The notes under the pieces were generated by a model, which made no database searches, had not been told where the DNA came from, and saw only the letters and a list, made by a program, of their open reading frames with translations. From Myxococcales bacterium (GTDB taxonomy: Bacteria; Myxococcota_A; Polyangia; Polyangiales; Polyangiaceae): a stretch of 64,000 bases of DNA. The stretch is from assembly GCA_016794345.1 (NCBI GenBank), contig JAEUKE010000123.1, forward strand, positions 1 to 64,000. The letters run 5' to 3'. Within the stretch, counting starts at the first letter, position 1. Every line of letters begins with the position of its first letter. The position numbers and the translations under genes are program-made. This document shows positions 33,482 through 41,586 of this stretch, piece by piece.

Positions 33482-33958
33482 TCACACTGTCGCTCGGTGG
33501 AGCCGAGGGGGGCGCACCTCTCCGTAGAGCCCGCCCACGAGCGCCCCGAAGGTCAGGTGGAGGGCCACGAAGACCAAGACCCCGAGCAGCCCGAGACCGG
33601 AGAAGTAGGGGCCTGGGCTCTGCATCGTCTCGGTGACGCACGGGTGGATCGCCGGGAGGGCGGCGAGCAACGCGCCGCTGAAGACCATGTGGGCGAGCGC
33701 GACGACGACGCCCGTCACGCCGTCGGCCCGGTGCGCGAGGTGCTCGAAGATCGCGGCGTAGGCCAGCGCGACGACGCTGGACGCGAGGAGGAGGAGCGCC
33801 GCGCCGAGCACCCAAGCGCTGGGGCCCGGGCGCAGGAAAAACGCTCCGAGGAGCTGCTCGACGTGCACGGGCACACCCACGAGGCGCACCAGCGCCATGA
33901 GCACGATCATCATGCCGCCGACTTCCACGCCGATGCGAAAGGCCTTCTCGGTTCTCAT
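33482..33958 (-). CDS. Four-helix membrane protein, unknown function
   Basis: From ATG 33958 the protein has 158 residues and about four membrane helices (GGMMIVLMALVRLVGVPV; AWVLGAALLLLASSVVALAY; VTGVVVALAHMVFSGALLAALP; LGLLGVLVFVALHLTFGALVGGLYG). It has a His-containing loop (FEHLAHR, AIHPC). I do not recognise a family. It lies 58 bases upstream of the ParA-like gene, same strand, and could share its transcript. Confidence 0.65.
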   Translation of the reverse strand: MRTEKAFRIGVEVGGMMIVLMALVRLVGVPVHVEQLLGAFFLRPGPSAWVLGAALLLLASSVVALAYAAIFEHLAHRADGVTGVVVALAHMVFSGALLAALPAIHPCVTETMQSPGPYFSGLGLLGVLVFVALHLTFGALVGGLYGEVRPPRLHRATV

Positions 33959-34076
33959 GGTCTCGCGAACTCCGCAGCATCGGGCGTGCCCGGGGGTCAG
34001 GGCGCCAAGAGGTGGGCCGTCCGTCTGCGGGGTTGACACGCCCCGCGCGGTCGGGCACATGTTCGGCCTTCGCTAC

Positions 34077-34148
34077 GGTGAGGTAGCCAAGTGGTTAGGC
34101 AACGGTTTGCAAAACCGTTATACGCGGGTTCGAATCCCGTCCTCACCT
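34077..34148 (+). tRNA. tRNA-Cys (anticodon GCA)
   Basis: The acceptor arms GGTGAGG (34077-34083) and CCTCACC (34141-34147) pair fully. The anticodon stem ACGGT/ACCGT encloses the loop TTGCAAA with GCA at 34109-34111. The T arm is GCGGGTTCGAATCCCGT-like with the TTCGAAT loop, and the short D arm contains agtggttaggc. The discriminator is T and CCA is not encoded. GC-rich hairpins follow, without a T-run. Confidence 0.96.
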
Positions 34149-34226
34149 CCGCCTTCGGCGTCGGTTCGGCCGTCCTCTCGGCCCTACACGCCTGACCTTC
34201 GGCGCTGAGCTGGGCTTCGGCCCGGG

Positions 34227-34586
34227 CTAGGCGTGCGCGGCATCGCCGCGCTGCGCGTGAACCTCTTCGAACCGGCCGTGCTGGACCCAGAAGTCGTTCT
34301 CGTTGGAAGCGACGGCCACGAGCAGCCCGCTCCGATGGTCGAGGACGGTCGTCAGCGTCGTGCCGCTCGGGCTCAAGTACGAGATGACGGTGACGTCGCG
34401 CCCCAGCGAGGCGGCTTCGTAGGTCGCCACGCGTGTCGGTAGGCCTTCGGGGAATCCAGCCGCGTCGAGCCGAACGAACGAGAGCCCTCCGTCGGCGCGG
34501 AAGACATGCTCGAACGACCGGCCCTGCATGGGACCGTCGAAGAAGGTCCATCGATAGCTCTTCCCGGCGACGATCTGCGGCTCCAT
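34227..34586 (-). CDS. MoaF-like (lipocalin-type barrel) protein
   Basis: From ATG 34586 the product is 119 residues. GKSYRWTFFDGPMQGRSFEH and LSFVRLDAAG, then VTVISYLSPSGTTLTTVLDHRSG and a closing WVQHGRFEE resemble MoaF-type small beta-barrels. Such proteins bind small ligands, and their role is poorly known. No signal peptide. It is divergent from the SET gene, sharing an 83-base promoter region. Confidence 0.6.
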   Translation of the reverse strand: MEPQIVAGKSYRWTFFDGPMQGRSFEHVFRADGGLSFVRLDAAGFPEGLPTRVATYEAASLGRDVTVISYLSPSGTTLTTVLDHRSGLLVAVASNENDFWVQHGRFEEVHAQRGDAAHA

Positions 34587-34669
34587 GCCTCGATCGAGGA
34601 GCAAGAAGAGAGCCTGAGCCGATCCGCTCGCCTTCCCTTTGTCGCGATGGTTGGAGTAGAGAGCGGCCG

Positions 34670-35167
34670 ATGCCGAAAGCCCCGAGCGGTGTGAACGCGA
34701 ACCCCTACTTCGAAGTGCGTCGCTCGAAGATCCACGGTCTCGGCGCGTTCGCCCTGAAGAAGATCCGCAAAGGCACGCGCCTGGTCGAATACGTCGGGGA
34801 GCTCATCGACGACGACGAGGCCTCGCGCCGGTACGACGACCGGAAGATGAAGCAGCACCACACCTTCCTCTTCGGCGTCGGCGACGAGGGGATGGCGATC
34901 GACGCCGCCGTGGGCGGCAACGAGGCTCGGTTCATCAACCACTCGTGTGAGCCCAACTGCGAGGCGATCGAATACGACGACCTGCGCGTCTTCATCTACG
35001 CGCTCCGGACGATCGAGCCCGGCGAGGAGCTCTCGTACGACTACGCGTTCTCGATCGACTACAAGCCCACCAAGGCCGACCTGGCGTTCTACGTGTGCAA
35101 ATGCGGCGCACCCGGCTGCCGGGGGACCACGCTCAAGCTCAAGAAGAAGGGCGCGAAGAAGCGCTGA
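34670..35167 (+). CDS. SET domain protein lysine methyltransferase
   Basis: A 165-residue protein made almost only of a SET domain: SKIHGLGAFALKKIRKGT, EYVGELI, the SAM/catalytic signature FINHSCEPNCEA, EELSYDYAF with the catalytic Tyr, and a post-SET zinc motif CKCGAPGC. A Lys-rich end follows (KLKKKGAKKR). This is the eukaryote-type SET arrangement, which transfers methyl from SAM to lysine. The bacterial target is unknown; ribosomal or DNA-associated proteins are possibilities. The gene is transcribed alone and ends one base from a convergent gene. Confidence 0.93.
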   Translation: MPKAPSGVNANPYFEVRRSKIHGLGAFALKKIRKGTRLVEYVGELIDDDEASRRYDDRKMKQHHTFLFGVGDEGMAIDAAVGGNEARFINHSCEPNCEAIEYDDLRVFIYALRTIEPGEELSYDYAFSIDYKPTKADLAFYVCKCGAPGCRGTTLKLKKKGAKKR

Positions 35168-35689
35168 TCAGGGCAGGACGCGGCGGAGCCGCGCTTGGCC
35201 GAGGAGGCCGGCGGGCTTCGCCGGTCCGAAGCGGAGCGAGATCGACACGTCGTCGGTCCCCAGCTCCGCGAGCAAGCCGTCAGCCAGGCCGACGAGCGCG
35301 CTGCGCGAGTCCCCCGGCGTGCCGGGCTGCGAGAAGAGGACGATCTCTCCGCCGCCCGTGTGTTGCATGTGCTTCGCCAACGTTCGCGCGATCTCCGCGC
35401 GCCCGCCGACTCGCATCGGCTCGTCCCGAGCGTCGCCGACGGCGATGATGGCCGCGCGGATGGAACGGTCCCCTCCGGAGAGGCTCTGGAGCTTGCGCTT
35501 CGCGCGTGAGATGAAGGTCTCGTAGTCGTCGCCGCTCTGCGCGATGACCATCGTCTCGATGGGGCGAGCCGAAGCGAGCAGCGGCCACTGCGCGCCGTCC
35601 TCCACGAGGACGATCCGCGTCGAGCGGAGCGCTCGGCTGCTCGACGGTGCCGGCCTCTCGGCGGCTTGGTTCGATCTCCAGCTGTTCAT
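35168..35689 (-). CDS. Hypothetical protein, alpha/beta
   Basis: The 173-residue product alternates strands and helices (STRIVLVEDGAQWPLL; ETMVIAQSGDDYETFISRAKRKLQ; AIIAVGD; GEIVLFSQPG; LVGLADGLLAEL), which recalls a single Rossmann-like or USP-like domain, but no signature motif is complete. It has a disordered basic N-terminus. Convergent with the SET gene with no gap. Function not recognised. Confidence 0.6.
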   Translation of the reverse strand: MNSWRSNQAAERPAPSSSRALRSTRIVLVEDGAQWPLLASARPIETMVIAQSGDDYETFISRAKRKLQSLSGGDRSIRAAIIAVGDARDEPMRVGGRAEIARTLAKHMQHTGGGEIVLFSQPGTPGDSRSALVGLADGLLAELGTDDVSISLRFGPAKPAGLLGQARLRRVLP

Positions 35690-35848
35690 CGCGTCGCCCT
35701 CCCTGCGACCAGATCGATGACACCCTCGAACGACTCGCGCATCAAGGCACGTCGAGCATCGACGGATCGATTGTCGTGATGCGTCGCATCCTCGCCTCGA
35801 TGAGGCGCGAATGTCGACGCGAGAAAGCCGCAGAATCGACGTGGTGCG

Positions 35849-36631
35849 CTACGCGCCGAGGCGAAGCAGCACGCGGCCGGAGGCGTCGAGCCCGGGCGGC
35901 ACGATGTGGATCTCCTCGCCCGCCTCGGCGCGCTCGAGGATGCGCCCGAGCTCGTCGTGATCGGCGCCGGGGATCCTCGCGTCGATCCGCATCTCGACCT
36001 TGCGTTGCATGGCGAGGCCCCACTCGGACTCGTCGCCGAGCGTGCTCTCGTAGACGAAGCTCTTTGCCTTGAACTCGTGTGTCCCGGGCACGCTCGAGAC
36101 GACGCGGATGGGGCCCATCCGGGTGTGCACGCGCACGCTCGGGTTCTGCCACTGCGCGACGCCGCGCAGGCGCTTCGCGCCGAGCATGCGGAGCGTGAGG
36201 GCCTTCACCCAGGCGCCCGCGAGCACACGCGGGATCAGGCTGAGCAGCGAGACGCCGATGAACGTCCCGGGGTGGACCGTCGGCGCGCCGAGGTACGCCG
36301 CGGCGATCGCGGTGTCGTCGGGCCGCAAGCCGAGGCGCTTCCGGATCGGGACGTCGAGGTAGCGGGCCTCACACGTGAGCAGGCCGATCGCTCCGGGCAA
36401 GAGGTAGAGATCGCTCAGGACCCAGCCGGGCAGCGCGAGCGCGCCCGGGAACGCGAGCTGGTTCGCCTCTCGGTAGAGCGCGACGAGATCGGGGCGCTTC
36501 TCCGCGGGGAAGTACACCGTCTCGTGCCCGAACGGGGCGAGGTCGAGCGCGCGCTGGTTGTCCGCGGCGCCGAGGGCGCCGAGTCGAAGCTCCGGATGCC
36601 GCTCGAAGAAATCGGCGGCGAGCTCGGCCAT
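35849..36631 (-). CDS. Hypothetical protein (260 residues)
   Basis: I use ATG 36631; a GTG at 36637 overlapping the stop before (GTGA) is equally possible. The protein has a moderately hydrophobic first half (LALPGWVLSDLYLLPGAIGLLTCEARYLDVP, FIGVSLLSLIPRVLAGAW) and a charged second half with strands (VRVHTRMGPIRVVSSVPG, KVEMRIDARIPG). It may be a peripheral membrane enzyme. I do not recognise a family. It is third in a coupled operon after a methyltransferase and an OmpA-like lipoprotein. Confidence 0.65.
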   Translation of the reverse strand: MAELAADFFERHPELRLGALGAADNQRALDLAPFGHETVYFPAEKRPDLVALYREANQLAFPGALALPGWVLSDLYLLPGAIGLLTCEARYLDVPIRKRLGLRPDDTAIAAAYLGAPTVHPGTFIGVSLLSLIPRVLAGAWVKALTLRMLGAKRLRGVAQWQNPSVRVHTRMGPIRVVSSVPGTHEFKAKSFVYESTLGDESEWGLAMQRKVEMRIDARIPGADHDELGRILERAEAGEEIHIVPPGLDASGRVLLRLGA

Positions 36632-36633
36632 CG

Positions 36634-37647
36634 TCACTGCGGCACCGCCTCGAAATCGACGCGCTGGTTCTCCGCCGCGGTCTCCGCGTCGGCCCGCTCG
36701 ATGGGCAGGTCGGCGCCGAACGACTTCGTGACGACGCTGTCCTTGGGGATGCCCGCCTTCACGAGCCAATCAGCGACCGCCTTCGCGCGTGCGGCCGCGA
36801 GCTCGGCGGGTTTGTCCTCGGTGGCCGACGCGTGCCCGCGGACGACGATCTTCGATTTGGCCCGGTTGCCCTTGAAGATCTGCACGATGGCATCGAGCGA
36901 CGATTTCATGAGCGGCTCGTCGGGGCCGACCTTCGAGGCGTTCTTCGAGAACGGCACGTGACCGAGCAGCGACTGCACCTCGGGCATGGGGCAGGGGGAG
37001 AGGCACGGCATCGGCGGCGTCTTGTTCGCGTTGGCCTCGAGCCTGAGCCACTCCTGCTCGGCGAGGGGGCCGAAGGACGCGGCGGTCTTCCTGACGTGTG
37101 TCTGCAGATCGCCGATGAGGGACTGCTGGTAGCGGTCGTGCGCGCTCCGGCGACGGATCACGGTTGCGGTCTCGCCGTTTGCGCCTCCGCAGCCGCCGAA
37201 GCCCCGGACGCGCGTGACATCGAGGATGGCCTTCAGCTGCTCGCCGGCCTTTCGCCAGCTGGGGCGGCAATCGGGCGAGGTCGCGTCGCACTGCGGGACG
37301 GCCTCCCAGAGCGCCCGGATCGCCTCGTATTGCTCGGCGGCTCGCTTCTCCAGCCAGTCGAGCTGGTCTCGCTCCCTGCCGTCGACGGATGCGGGGATGC
37401 CGAGCGGTGGAGCCTTCGCCAGCGTGTCCTTCCACGCGGGGAGCGGCGAGGGGAGGCTCGCCTTCGGAGCCACGGAGCCGGACGCAGAAGCCGTCGCGGT
37501 CGTGGTGCCCGTGGTCGGCTGCTCGGGCTGCGGGCTCCCGTCTCGCGGGCTGCCGCAAGAGAACGCGGCGAGCGCGGTGGAGAGCAGGAGGGCACGCCGG
37601 GCGAGGATGGCGTCGCGGTCGCTCGGGTCGTCGTCGTTCGGGCTCAC
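36634..37647 (-). CDS. OmpA-family peptidoglycan-associated lipoprotein
   Basis: The GTG at 37647 overlaps the upstream stop (GTGA); 337 residues. A signal with lipobox LAAFSC is followed by a Thr/Ser/Pro linker, a helical region with several cysteines (QCDATSPDC, GGCGGANG, CLSPCPM), and the C-terminal OmpA domain: VPFSKNASKVG, IVVRGHASATEDKPAELAAARAKAVADWL and SFGADLPIERADAETAAENQRVDF. The conserved Asp and Arg for diaminopimelate binding are plausible in the last segment (N-Q-R-V-D-F). It would join the outer membrane to peptidoglycan. Confidence 0.88.
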   Translation of the reverse strand: MSPNDDDPSDRDAILARRALLLSTALAAFSCGSPRDGSPQPEQPTTGTTTATASASGSVAPKASLPSPLPAWKDTLAKAPPLGIPASVDGRERDQLDWLEKRAAEQYEAIRALWEAVPQCDATSPDCRPSWRKAGEQLKAILDVTRVRGFGGCGGANGETATVIRRRSAHDRYQQSLIGDLQTHVRKTAASFGPLAEQEWLRLEANANKTPPMPCLSPCPMPEVQSLLGHVPFSKNASKVGPDEPLMKSSLDAIVQIFKGNRAKSKIVVRGHASATEDKPAELAAARAKAVADWLVKAGIPKDSVVTKSFGADLPIERADAETAAENQRVDFEAVPQ

Positions 37648-38318
37648 CCCGAGGACGGTACCGCGCGAGCCGGATACCGGTAAACCGTCGCGGGCTTCGT
37701 CGTCGTGCTCTCGAGATCGAACGGGACGGGGACGTCGTACGTGGCGAGCGCCTCGAGGCCGCCCGGGAAATAGGCCCGTCCCGGGTCCCCCACCAAGACG
37801 AGATGGCCGTGCTTCGCGAGCGCCTCGAACCAGGGCCCGAAGCGCTCGGCCGCGCTCCTGTCGTAGAAGACGTCACCAGCGAGGACGACGTCGAACCCGT
37901 CGAGCAGCTCGCCGACGCGGTCCGCGTCGGAGGCTTCGAGCGAGAGGTCCGCCGCGCCCGCGTTCAGCCGGGTCGCCGTGCAGGCGACGGTGTCGACGTC
38001 GCTGCAGAGGACACGCGACGCTCCCGCCAGTTTTGCCGCGATCCCCACCATCCCGCTGCCGCTCGCAAAGTCGAAGACCGCGCGGCCTCGCACGTTCTCG
38101 GGGTTGTCGAGCACGAATCGGGCGAGGGCCTGGCCGCCCGCCCACGCGAAGGCCCAGAAAGGCGGCTCGAGATCGTGCAGGTCGAGGGTCTGTTGGGTGG
38201 CCGTCCAGAGGGGAGTCACCAGAGAAGCCGCGTAGATGGAGATCTCGGGGACGAGCGGGACGGGCTCGAGCCGGGTCTGGGCCCGGATGAAGGTCTGCCG
38301 TTCTTCCTCGTTCCGCAT
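37644..38318 (-). CDS. METTL20/ETFBKMT-like protein methyltransferase
   Basis: A 224-residue class I SAM methyltransferase. The N-terminus (PEISIYAASLVTPLW, then LEPPFWAFAWAGGQALARF) and motif I (VFDFASGSGMVGIAAKLAGA) follow the family that includes ETF-beta lysine methyltransferase and PrmA-like enzymes. SDVDTVACTATRLNA is motif II and DVVLAGDVFYD is the catalytic DxxY-like loop. A role in methylating ETF-beta or a ribosomal protein is an inference. It is first in an operon with the OmpA lipoprotein. Confidence 0.85.
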   Translation of the reverse strand: MRNEEERQTFIRAQTRLEPVPLVPEISIYAASLVTPLWTATQQTLDLHDLEPPFWAFAWAGGQALARFVLDNPENVRGRAVFDFASGSGMVGIAAKLAGASRVLCSDVDTVACTATRLNAGAADLSLEASDADRVGELLDGFDVVLAGDVFYDRSAAERFGPWFEALAKHGHLVLVGDPGRAYFPGGLEALATYDVPVPFDLESTTTKPATVYRYPARAVPSSG

Positions 38319-38404
38319 CGTAAGATTGTTCGATCAGGTCCGGACCCCCCCGGCATACACCTTCCGAACGGAAGACGCCTTCCCCGCCACTCACCAGGGA
38401 CTCC

Positions 38405-40045
38405 ATGCCCAAGCTCCTTCGAAGCTTTGCCTTTCTCCTCGTGCTCGCGAACGCGGGCTGCGGAGACGACGAGACGAGACCGAACCCCGACCCGGACCCG
38501 GAGCCCGAACCTCGGCCCTCGGATATCACGCCGGCGCCGGCCGGGATCCGTCGCCTGACCGCGGGACAATACGTCGGCTCCGTCCGCGTCCTCTTCGGGG
38601 ACGCCGCCGCCGACGCCGCCCTTCCCCCGGATGACGCCGCATCGTTGGGGCTCAAAGCCATCGGCGCGTCGGAGTACTCGCTCGCACCCGCCGACGTCGA
38701 GACCTACGAGCTCTCGGCGCGGCGCGTCGCGGACGCGGTGCTCGCCGACCCCGCTGCCTACGCGAAGATCGTCCCCTGTACGCCCACCGGCCCCGCGGAC
38801 TCCGCCTGTTTCACCCAGGTCGCGCAAGGTCTCGGCCGCGTCGCCTGGCGCCGCACGCTCGATCCGGTGGAGGTGACGACGCTCGTGGGCGCGGCGACCA
38901 CCGCGTCGAGCTCGTACGGCTCGTTCGAGGCCGGAGTCGGCGCGATCGTCAGCGCGACGCTCCAGGCGCCCGACTTCCTCTACCAGATCGAGCTGGGCGA
39001 GCCCGACCCGGACGGCCCAGAGGGTAACCCTCGCCGCCGGCTCAAGCAGACCGAGCTCGCGTCGCGGCTCTCCTTCTTCCTCCTCGGGCAGACCCCTGAC
39101 AAGGCGCTCCTCGATCGGGCCGAGGCGAACGGCCTCGCGGACGACACCGCCATCCGCCAGGCCGCCGCGGAGCTGATCCAGAGGCCCGAAGCGAAGGAGG
39201 TGCTCTCCGCCTTCTACGCCGAGGTGTTCGAGTTCGACGACACGGCGAGCCTCCAGAAGGACCCCGCGAAGTTCCCGCTCTTCACCGACGCGACGCGCGC
39301 GGCCGTCGCCGAGGAGACCAGGCTCTTCCTCGAAGACATCGTGTGGACGCGCAACGCGGACGCGCGCGAGATCTTCGACGGTCAGTTCACCTACGTGAAC
39401 GAGGACAACGCCTGGCTCTACGGGCTGAACGTGAGCGGCGCGGCATTCCAGCGCGTCGAGGTCGCGAACCGCCGCGGCATCCTCACCCAGCCGAGCTTCC
39501 TCGCGAAACACGCGCACCCGGTCTACACGTCCCCGACGCGCCGAGGGATGTTCATCATCACCACGTTGCTCTGCGGCGCGGTGCCGCCGCCGCCGCCCGA
39601 CGTCGTCCCCACGCTCCCGCCGGACGACGGAACCCCCAAGACGATGCGGCAACGCCTCGAGCAACACGCGACGAACGAGTCCTGCTCCGCGTGTCACGGC
39701 CGGACGGACCCCCCGGGGCTGTCCATGGAGCATTTCGACTCCGTCGGCGCCTTCCGCGAGACCGATCAGGGGCTCACGATCGACACGGCGGGCTCCACGC
39801 CCGAGATCGGCACGTTTGCGTCGGTCGCCGACATCGGACCGCTCCTCCGTGAGAACCCGAAGGCGACCACGTGTATGGCGCGGTTCCTCTTCCGCCAATC
39901 GACCGGCCACCTCGAGACGGCCGGTGAAGCTCCCGCGCTCGAGGCGATCGACGAAGCGTTCGCGGCCGGCGGCTACAAAGTCCAACAGCTGATGGTCGAG
40001 ATCGCCGCGAGCCCCGCGTTCCGACTCGTGGGAGAGCCGAAATGA
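38405..40045 (+). CDS. DUF1592 family lipoprotein with CxxCH motif
   Basis: This 546-residue protein has a lipoprotein signal (VLANAGC), an acidic Pro-rich linker (PDPDPEPEPRP) and then the multidomain block found in planctomycete and myxobacterial DUF1587/1592/1588/1585 proteins: RRLTAGQYVGSVRVLFG, LGRVAWRRTLDPVEV, ELASRLSFFLLGQTPD, FQRVEVANRRGILTQPSFLAKHA, PTRRGMF, CSACHGRTDPPGLSMEHFD. The single CxxCH could bind heme c. The pair with DUF1552 is conserved; the catalytic role is not established. It overlaps the next gene by ATGA. Confidence 0.9.
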   Translation: MPKLLRSFAFLLVLANAGCGDDETRPNPDPDPEPEPRPSDITPAPAGIRRLTAGQYVGSVRVLFGDAAADAALPPDDAASLGLKAIGASEYSLAPADVETYELSARRVADAVLADPAAYAKIVPCTPTGPADSACFTQVAQGLGRVAWRRTLDPVEVTTLVGAATTASSSYGSFEAGVGAIVSATLQAPDFLYQIELGEPDPDGPEGNPRRRLKQTELASRLSFFLLGQTPDKALLDRAEANGLADDTAIRQAAAELIQRPEAKEVLSAFYAEVFEFDDTASLQKDPAKFPLFTDATRAAVAEETRLFLEDIVWTRNADAREIFDGQFTYVNEDNAWLYGLNVSGAAFQRVEVANRRGILTQPSFLAKHAHPVYTSPTRRGMFIITTLLCGAVPPPPPDVVPTLPPDDGTPKTMRQRLEQHATNESCSACHGRTDPPGLSMEHFDSVGAFRETDQGLTIDTAGSTPEIGTFASVADIGPLLRENPKATTCMARFLFRQSTGHLETAGEAPALEAIDEAFAAGGYKVQQLMVEIAASPAFRLVGEPK

Positions 40046-41478
40046 GCACGATCATGCGAAGCGTCCCGAAGAAGCGGTCCCTCAATCGCCGCGCGATGAT
40101 GCGAGGAATGATGGGCGGTGCGGCCGTGGCCGTCGGCCTGCCCGTGCTCGAGATCATGCTGAACGACAGCGGCACCGCGCTCGCGGGCGGCACGCCGCTG
40201 CCGGTCCGGCTCGTCACCTGGTTCTTCGGAAACGGCGTGAACAAGAAGCGCTGGATCCCGGGCGGAATGCTCACGCCGGTCACCGGCCCGGACTACCCGC
40301 TGGCGGAGGCGCTCGCGCCGCTCGCGTCGGTGAAGGAGTACGTGAGCGTGCCGACCGGCTTCCGCAACCCGTGCGGAAACCAGATCACCCATCACGAGGG
40401 CATGACCCTCTTCAACGGCTACACCTTCACGCAGGCGTGCAACAACGACCCCGAGTGCGGCATGGGCTTTTACTCGAACGCGGGCGGACCCACGATCGAT
40501 CAGGTCGCGGCCGCGCAGATCGGCGCGCAGACGCCCGTGTCGAGCATCCAGATCGGGATCTCGAAGCGCATCAGCGGCGCGGACTTCGGGACGACGATGC
40601 ACGCGCTCTCACACAAGTCGACGACCGAGCCGCTCTTCCCGGAGCGCAACCCTGCGGACGTCTTCTACCGGCTCTTCGGAAACTTCATGCCGCCGGACGA
40701 TCCGGCCAAGCCGGCGCGGCTCGGCGTCCTCTCCGCGGTGCGCGCGCAAGCCGCTCGGCTCGAGTCGAGGCTCGGCGCGCGGGACAAGCAGCGGCTCGAC
40801 GCGCACCTCCAGGGTATCAGCGAGCTCGAGGCGAAGATCAACACGTTGCCCCCGCAATGTGAGGCGCCGGACGAGCCCACCCAGACCAACACCGACGTGA
40901 ACGGCGTCGAGCCGCTCGAGGCCGTGAACGAGGTCATGAGCGATCTGCTCGCCTACGCCTTCGCGTGTGACGTGACCCGCATCGCGAGCGTCCTGTTCCA
41001 CGAGGGCGCGAGCGACACGGTCTTCCCGGGCGCGAGCTCGCAGGGCCACCACGGCGCGTCGCACTCGTTTTCGGTCAACGATCAGGGCATGGAGGAGGAC
41101 TACGGCGGCCTGAACGACTTCAACACGGGGCTCAACTTCACCATCACGCAGCTCGCCTATTTCCTGAACAAGCTGAAGGAGACGGCGGACGGCACGAGCA
41201 ACCTGCTCGCGAGCTCCGCCATCTTGATCGGCAGCGACTGCATGGACGGCTGGAGCCACGACTTCGACGGCAACCGGCACCTCGCGTGCCTCGTGGCGGG
41301 CGGCGGGGGCGGCCGGCTGGTGCACCCGGGCATCCACACCGTCCAGCCCGGCCGCAGCATCACCGACGTGACGCTCACCGTCCTGCAAGCCGTCGTGCCG
41401 GAGGTGACCTCCATCGGCAACGTCGGCGTCGACCCGGCGGCCTCGCAGACGCCGGTGGCCGAGCTCACGGCCCAGTGA
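40042..41478 (+). CDS. DUF1552 family exported protein
   Basis: A 478-residue protein coupled to the DUF1592 gene. The N-terminus has a twin-arginine-like signal (LNRRAMMRGMMGGAAVAVGLP), so it is likely folded and possibly metal- or cofactor-loaded before export. The body follows the DUF1552 pattern: RLVTWFFGNGVNKKRWIPGG, HHEGMTLFNGYTF, GGPTIDQVAA, LAYAFACDVTRIASVLF, HHGASHS, and SSAILIGSDCMDGWSHDFDGNRHLACLVAGG. The arrangement is distantly like sulfatase/alkaline phosphatase-type DUF1501 proteins. Function unknown. Confidence 0.9.
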   Translation: MSTIMRSVPKKRSLNRRAMMRGMMGGAAVAVGLPVLEIMLNDSGTALAGGTPLPVRLVTWFFGNGVNKKRWIPGGMLTPVTGPDYPLAEALAPLASVKEYVSVPTGFRNPCGNQITHHEGMTLFNGYTFTQACNNDPECGMGFYSNAGGPTIDQVAAAQIGAQTPVSSIQIGISKRISGADFGTTMHALSHKSTTEPLFPERNPADVFYRLFGNFMPPDDPAKPARLGVLSAVRAQAARLESRLGARDKQRLDAHLQGISELEAKINTLPPQCEAPDEPTQTNTDVNGVEPLEAVNEVMSDLLAYAFACDVTRIASVLFHEGASDTVFPGASSQGHHGASHSFSVNDQGMEEDYGGLNDFNTGLNFTITQLAYFLNKLKETADGTSNLLASSAILIGSDCMDGWSHDFDGNRHLACLVAGGGGGRLVHPGIHTVQPGRSITDVTLTVLQAVVPEVTSIGNVGVDPAASQTPVAELTAQ

Positions 41479-41491
41479 GAAGCCAGTGAGA

Positions 41492-41521
41492 AACGAGGCC
41501 CCCCGGGGCCTCGTTTTTTTC
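41492..41521 (+). terminator. Strong rho-independent terminator
   Basis: aacgaggcccc pairs with ggggcctcgtt and runs into seven T. It is 14 bases after the DUF1552 stop and closes that operon. Confidence 0.93.
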
Positions 41522-41586
41522 TGTCACACGAGCTGGGGGCCTGGCTCTACCCCGTTGCGCCCGGGAGAGGCGCAACGAGGAAAGCC

